This document shows positions 43,631 to 46,723 of a stretch of 46,723 nucleotides of DNA, in pieces (positions within the stretch are counted from its first letter, which is position 1; every line of letters starts with the position of its first letter). Below the pieces are notes generated by a model that had not been told where the DNA came from, searched no databases, and was given only the letters and a program-made list of their open reading frames with translations. The DNA lies in contig JACQZP010000014.1 in NCBI GenBank assembly GCA_016213825.1, forward strand, positions 1 through 46,723, in the 5' to 3' direction. A program made the position numbers and the translations under genes. The stretch is from Acetobacterium woodii (GTDB taxonomy: Bacteria; Bacillota; Clostridia; Eubacteriales; Eubacteriaceae).

Positions 43631-44749
43631 TCAGGATACTTCCCGTTGTTTATCCAAGTACTTTTCATCTTTTGAGTGGTTGTTTGCAAGATGCTCTTCT
43701 TCTTCCATTGCAATCCCACGACGTTCTTTTCGATATTCGGTCGGGGTCATGCCGGTGCTCTTTTTAAATACCTTACTGAAATAATTTGGTTCATGATAAG
43801 AAAGATCGAGCGCAATGTTAATAATCGGCACATCAGTGTTGGCCAACATATCCTTGGCAATTTCAATCTTTCGCTCGGTCAGATATGTGACAAAGTTTAC
43901 GCCGGTTTCCTTTTTAAAGATCTTACTTAAATAGTAAGAACTCATATTGGCATATTCTCCAACTTGATCTAATGAAATGTCCTTATAGCAGTTGCGATCA
44001 ATGTAATTAAGAATATCTTCGATATTATTCTTGCGGGTTTCCTTATTATCAAGCATCCGGTCAAAGACCTTATCGATAGTTTTCATGATTTCTATTTTTA
44101 AATCATAGCGATTTTTATAGCCGTTGACAAACTGCATATTATTGTGGGAACATAGCGGACTATTCAGTTCATAGCCACACATATCCTGGGTTACAATATT
44201 AAGTTCTTCCATAAAATGCTTTATTTCTGCCTGAACTGACATAATATCATAGGTATGATAATCATAAATCATATCCAGATAACTGATCAGGGCTGTTCTG
44301 GCATCACTGTATTTTTTTTGGATAATCGCAAAAATTACTTCATTCATTTTTTCGTCAAATCGTTCTTTAGCATTATTCTTTAATGAAGCAATACTTTGAT
44401 TAATCGAATCCATCAGTTGTTGCGGTCTGATTGGCTTCAATAGAAAATCATCGACCCGAGCCTTGATGGCTTGATGAGCAAAATCAAATTCGTTAAACGC
44501 CGTAATCAAAATGACCTTTTTTTCATGATCTTCTTTTTTGATCATTTTTAATACATCAATCCCATTAATCTCGGGAATATTAATGTCTAAAAGGATAATA
44601 TCTGGATTCAATCGACGGATTTCTTCAATCGCCACCAAACCTGATGATGCTTCACCGACAACTTCGATATTTTCGCCATGCTGACTCAAAATGAGTTTAA
44701 TCGCTTCAATCTCTAAATGTTCGTCTTCTACAATAAACAGTTTATACAT
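43631..44749 (-). CDS. YesN-type response regulator with AraC DNA-binding domain
   Basis: The 372-residue protein has an N-terminal receiver (EDEHLEIEAI acidic pocket, phosphoacceptor Asp55 in ILLDINIPEINGIDVL, LITAFNEFDF), a middle linker and a C-terminal AraC-type double helix-turn-helix (ISLDQVGEYANMSSYYLSKIFKKETG and NIALDLSYHEPNYFSKVFKKSTGMTP). It lies two bases after the kinase gene and just upstream of the pdu operon, so it most likely activates pdu transcription. The receiver and AraC regions are both complete. Confidence 0.92.
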   Translation of the reverse strand: MYKLFIVEDEHLEIEAIKLILSQHGENIEVVGEASSGLVAIEEIRRLNPDIILLDINIPEINGIDVLKMIKKEDHEKKVILITAFNEFDFAHQAIKARVDDFLLKPIRPQQLMDSINQSIASLKNNAKERFDEKMNEVIFAIIQKKYSDARTALISYLDMIYDYHTYDIMSVQAEIKHFMEELNIVTQDMCGYELNSPLCSHNNMQFVNGYKNRYDLKIEIMKTIDKVFDRMLDNKETRKNNIEDILNYIDRNCYKDISLDQVGEYANMSSYYLSKIFKKETGVNFVTYLTERKIEIAKDMLANTDVPIINIALDLSYHEPNYFSKVFKKSTGMTPTEYRKERRGIAMEEEEHLANNHSKDEKYLDKQREVS

Positions 44750-44751
44750 GA

Positions 44752-46005
44752 TTATAATCCCCTCCCAGCTAGAGATTTACGGGGTATTTTAATGGTAATT
44801 TCAGTGCCGTTTTCAAGCTCACTTTTTATCTCAACCCCATAATCAACGCCATAGTAATACATAAGCCGCTTGTTCGCGTTATTGATTCCGATTCCCGTAT
44901 TCTTTTCTCGTCCATCCGCTTCATAGGTTCCATCCAGAATTTTATGGATCCGGTCATTTGGAATACCTTTGCCGTCATCGACAATTTTCAATATGGCAAC
45001 TTCTTTTAAAATATCTGCCGTTATTCTAACCTGACCACCTTTTGCATTGGGTTCAATGGCATGGATAATGGCATTTTCCACAAAAGGCTGAATGGTCATA
45101 AATGGACACAGAATATCTTCTGCCAGCTCATCTACTTCCACTGAATAATTCAACCGATTGCCCAGACGCATTTTTTGGATGGATAAATAATTCTGAACAT
45201 GTTCCATCTCTTCTTTTAAGGTTACTACATTATTTTTTTCTTTTTTCAAGGTATAACGCATCATATCTGAAAACGCATAAATCATTTCCTGGGTTTTGTC
45301 AGCCCCTTCTAAAAGAGCCAAACGGCCAATCGTGTTTAATACATTAAACAGAAAATGCGGATTAATCTGAGCCTGCAGCGCTTTCAAGTCTGCCTCTTTC
45401 AAGGAGGCTTCAACCTCACTCCGCAGCTTAACCTCTTCCATCAACTCAAGATTTTTATTATGCAATTCCTCCTGAATGATGTGGATCATCTGTTTTTCAA
45501 CAAGGTAATTGGCAATGGTATAAAGCAGATCCGCTGCCGCTCTTACCTGAGTGAGAGTTGTTTTTAGTGTTTTGTCATATAAATCAGTAATTTCAGGATT
45601 TTTCGAAAAATCTGTCAATTCATGACTTGTTCCAAAAGGTAAGCGTTTCATTTCTTCTTCATCAATTTTTACCTGGCCAGCCATAATCGCTCCCAGATAA
45701 TTACCTTTTACCATAATTGGAACCGCAAGATCGACTAATCCCCCATGACAAATGTAAATCGATGGTTTCCCAGATCTTGCTGACTCAATGCCCCCATGGG
45801 CATCTGATTGATAACAGCAATCCCGATTGTTGCTGTCTTTTCTGACACAATTACAGTATTCCGGAAAATTACTGTATTCCGTAATCGGATTGCCTTTGTA
45901 ATCAACAGTAACCGCAGCAAGTCCGGTGGCATCTGAAAAAGAATCCTGGATTCTTTGCAGCACCTCTACGTCAATAATGTCAGTAATCTTTAGTAAGACT
46001 CTCAT
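44752..46005 (-). CDS. PocR-domain histidine kinase, probable propanediol sensor
   Basis: The 417-residue protein has an N-terminal PocR sensory domain (about residues 8-165) with five cysteines (C51, C53, C63, C64, C86) in the YCNC, DCCYQSD and YICHGGL segments. A coiled linker and a LytS-type kinase follow, with phosphoacceptor His217 in QINPHFLFN and an ATPase N box FVENAIIHAIEP, G box DDGKGIP and GIGINNANKRL. There is no membrane helix, so it senses a cytoplasmic ligand. PocR domains bind small diols such as propanediol (family knowledge). In enterobacteria PocR is one AraC-type protein; here sensing and DNA binding are split over two proteins. The ATG follows AAAGGGG. Confidence 0.92.
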   Translation of the reverse strand: MRVLLKITDIIDVEVLQRIQDSFSDATGLAAVTVDYKGNPITEYSNFPEYCNCVRKDSNNRDCCYQSDAHGGIESARSGKPSIYICHGGLVDLAVPIMVKGNYLGAIMAGQVKIDEEEMKRLPFGTSHELTDFSKNPEITDLYDKTLKTTLTQVRAAADLLYTIANYLVEKQMIHIIQEELHNKNLELMEEVKLRSEVEASLKEADLKALQAQINPHFLFNVLNTIGRLALLEGADKTQEMIYAFSDMMRYTLKKEKNNVVTLKEEMEHVQNYLSIQKMRLGNRLNYSVEVDELAEDILCPFMTIQPFVENAIIHAIEPNAKGGQVRITADILKEVAILKIVDDGKGIPNDRIHKILDGTYEADGREKNTGIGINNANKRLMYYYGVDYGVEIKSELENGTEITIKIPRKSLAGRGL

Positions 46006-46066
46006 AAAACAACCCCTTTAGAAAATAATCCCATAATTTCATTTACATCGCTTTCCATTGAGTAAT

Positions 46067-46075
46067 ATTATAACA
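46067..46075 (-). promoter_or_regulatory. extended -10 promoter of the sensor kinase operon
   Basis: On the minus strand TGTTATAAT lies about 60 bp upstream of the kinase ATG, with only a weak -35 (TGCCAA). Further upstream are two pairs of direct repeats: TTGCTTTG at 46120 and 46141 (21 bp apart) and GTTGCAAAC at 46172 and 46229. These could be regulator sites. The rest of 46006-46346 shows no gene. Confidence 0.5.
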
Positions 46076-46346
46076 CAAACAGGAATTTTTTGGCATTTTT
46101 TTTACCATTTTAGAATATTTTGCTTTGCATCAGTATTATATTGCTTTGTATTTTTTTATTTATTGGTATTTGTTGCAAACCAGATATTTTCTTGACTCCA
46201 CATATTTGAGCGATTCCGTATTTTATAGGTTGCAAACAATAAACCGTGTTTTTTACGAATTATCCCCTTGAACCAGTGTTTTTCCATTCATTTACTTCCT
46301 AAAAGTAATTTAATAATGATTTTTAGGAATGTTTTTAAAAAAAGAC

Positions 46347-46375
46347 TTGCAAAAAAAAGACCCGTCAATTATACT
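46347..46375 (+). promoter_or_regulatory. promoter of the tRNA-Ala gene
   Basis: TTGCAA (46347-46352), a 17-bp spacer and TATACT (46370-46375) form a strong vegetative promoter about 30 bp upstream of the tRNA 5' end. Confidence 0.8.
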
Positions 46376-46404
46376 GTAAAAGTGTCCTGAAAGCAGTACT
46401 ATCT

Positions 46405-46480
46405 GGGGGTGTGGCGAAGTTGGGATCGCGTCTGACTGGCAGTCAGAAGGCCAGGGGTTCGAGTCCCCTCATCTCCACCA
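46405..46480 (+). tRNA. tRNA-Ala (GGC anticodon)
   Basis: The 76-nt cloverleaf is complete. The acceptor GGGGGTG pairs with CATCTCC, including the G3-U70 pair that marks alanine tRNAs. The D stem is GCGA/TCGC, the anticodon stem TCTGA/TCAGA encloses CTGGCAG (anticodon GGC), and the T stem AGGGG/CCCCT encloses TTCGAGT. The discriminator is A and CCA is encoded. Confidence 0.95.
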
Positions 46481-46494
46481 ATAAGAATTGCACA

Positions 46495-46523
46495 AGAGAG
46501 CCATTGAGGTTCTCTTTTTTTTA
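46495..46523 (+). terminator. intrinsic terminator after tRNA-Ala
   Basis: An 8-bp stem AGAGAGCC/GGTTCTCT with loop ATTGA is followed by eight T, 15 bp after the tRNA. Confidence 0.88.
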
Positions 46524-46570
46524 TGTCCCGGGGCTGGAAGAGGTCAAAACACCCCTAGCCTGGCGACTGT

Positions 46571-46599
46571 TTGGCGACTATCTTTGGATAGGCTACAAT
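46571..46599 (+). promoter_or_regulatory. candidate promoter of the transposase gene
   Basis: TTGGCG (46571-46576), a 17-bp spacer and TACAAT (46594-46599) lie about 65 bp upstream of the transposase ATG. Whether these bases belong to the element or to flanking DNA cannot be decided, because the insertion-sequence end is not visible. Confidence 0.45.
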
Positions 46600-46662
46600 T
46601 AATTGGACAATAAAATTGTGGGCAGGTAAAATAAGAACACTAAACAAAGGAGACCTGCCAAG

Positions 46663-46723
46663 ATGACTAAAAGACCACGCCGTACTTTTACCGATGAATT
46701 CAAGAACCAGATGGTCCAATTGT
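46663..46723 (+). CDS. IS3-family transposase OrfA, 5' end only
   Basis: The last 20 codons read MTKRPRRTFTDEFKNQMVQL, typical of the N-terminus of IS3-family OrfA (helix-turn-helix transposase_8). The ATG follows AAAGGAG. The gene is cut by the window edge, so the element type, its length and whether it is intact are unknown. Confidence 0.8.
   Translation, partial: MTKRPRRTFTDEFKNQMVQL

Noticed and set aside
46411-46602. Plus-strand frame of 63 codons starting inside tRNA-Ala
   Set aside because: It begins in the tRNA gene and reads through its terminator; not a protein gene.

Overview
The window looks like a piece of chromosome from a low-to-moderate G+C anaerobic Firmicute, most likely Acetobacterium or a close relative in the Eubacteriaceae. 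This is an inference from the 1,2-propanediol microcompartment locus, the ChW-repeat subtilase, the FeFe-hydrogenase-type regulator, SigB-type regulation and the dnaX-ybaB-recR and addBA housekeeping blocks; no 16S or other marker is present. Nearly all genes lie on the minus strand. The exceptions are the secreted protease, a tRNA-Ala and the start of a transposase at the right edge. Both edges stop in multicopy-type sequence (a tRNA 3' end on the left, an IS on the right), so the window may be a whole assembly contig.

Left part (1-16.6 kb): a truncated ABC-type substrate-binding lipoprotein follows a TM1266-family small regulator that has a structured leader with a terminator. Then come a secreted subtilisin-like protease with three ChW repeats (plus strand), a large FtsX-type ABC permease with an extracellular coiled coil, the addB-addA recombination nuclease operon, and an xpt-murI-trpS operon.

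Middle part (16.6-26.6 kb): a divergent EF-G paralogue; an rsbV-rsbW-sigB-type partner-switching module preceded by YtxH and DUF948 general-stress genes; ptsI followed by ptsH; a strongly palindromic 200-bp intergenic element; and dnaX-ybaB-recR, where dnaX carries an A7 slippage site that would give a gamma-like product.

Right part (26.6-46.0 kb): an approximately 15-kb pdu operon for B12-dependent 1,2-propanediol degradation in a bacterial microcompartment, in the order pduA-B-C-D-E-G-H-(BMC-H with acidic tail)-L-eutJ-like-flavoprotein-N-O-glcG-P-S-membrane protein-T. It ends in an intrinsic terminator. Beyond it is a gene for a 468-residue Ala/Lys/Glu octad-repeat protein predicted to be a long rigid helix. 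Upstream is a two-component system with a PocR ligand-binding histidine kinase and a YesN/AraC response regulator, the likely propanediol sensor. In the expected pathway PduCDE dehydrates the diol to propanal, PduGH reactivates the dehydratase, PduO and PduS supply adenosylcobalamin, PduP and PduL convert propanal to propionyl-CoA and propionyl-phosphate, and PduA/B/T/N with the tailed BMC-H form the shell. No propanol dehydrogenase (pduQ), propionate kinase (pduW) or diffusion facilitator (pduF) is in the window.

The least explained parts are the octad-repeat helix protein and its 18-bp perfect inverted repeat, the unknown membrane protein inside the pdu operon, the flavoprotein with a cargo-like N-terminus, and the structured intergenic elements.
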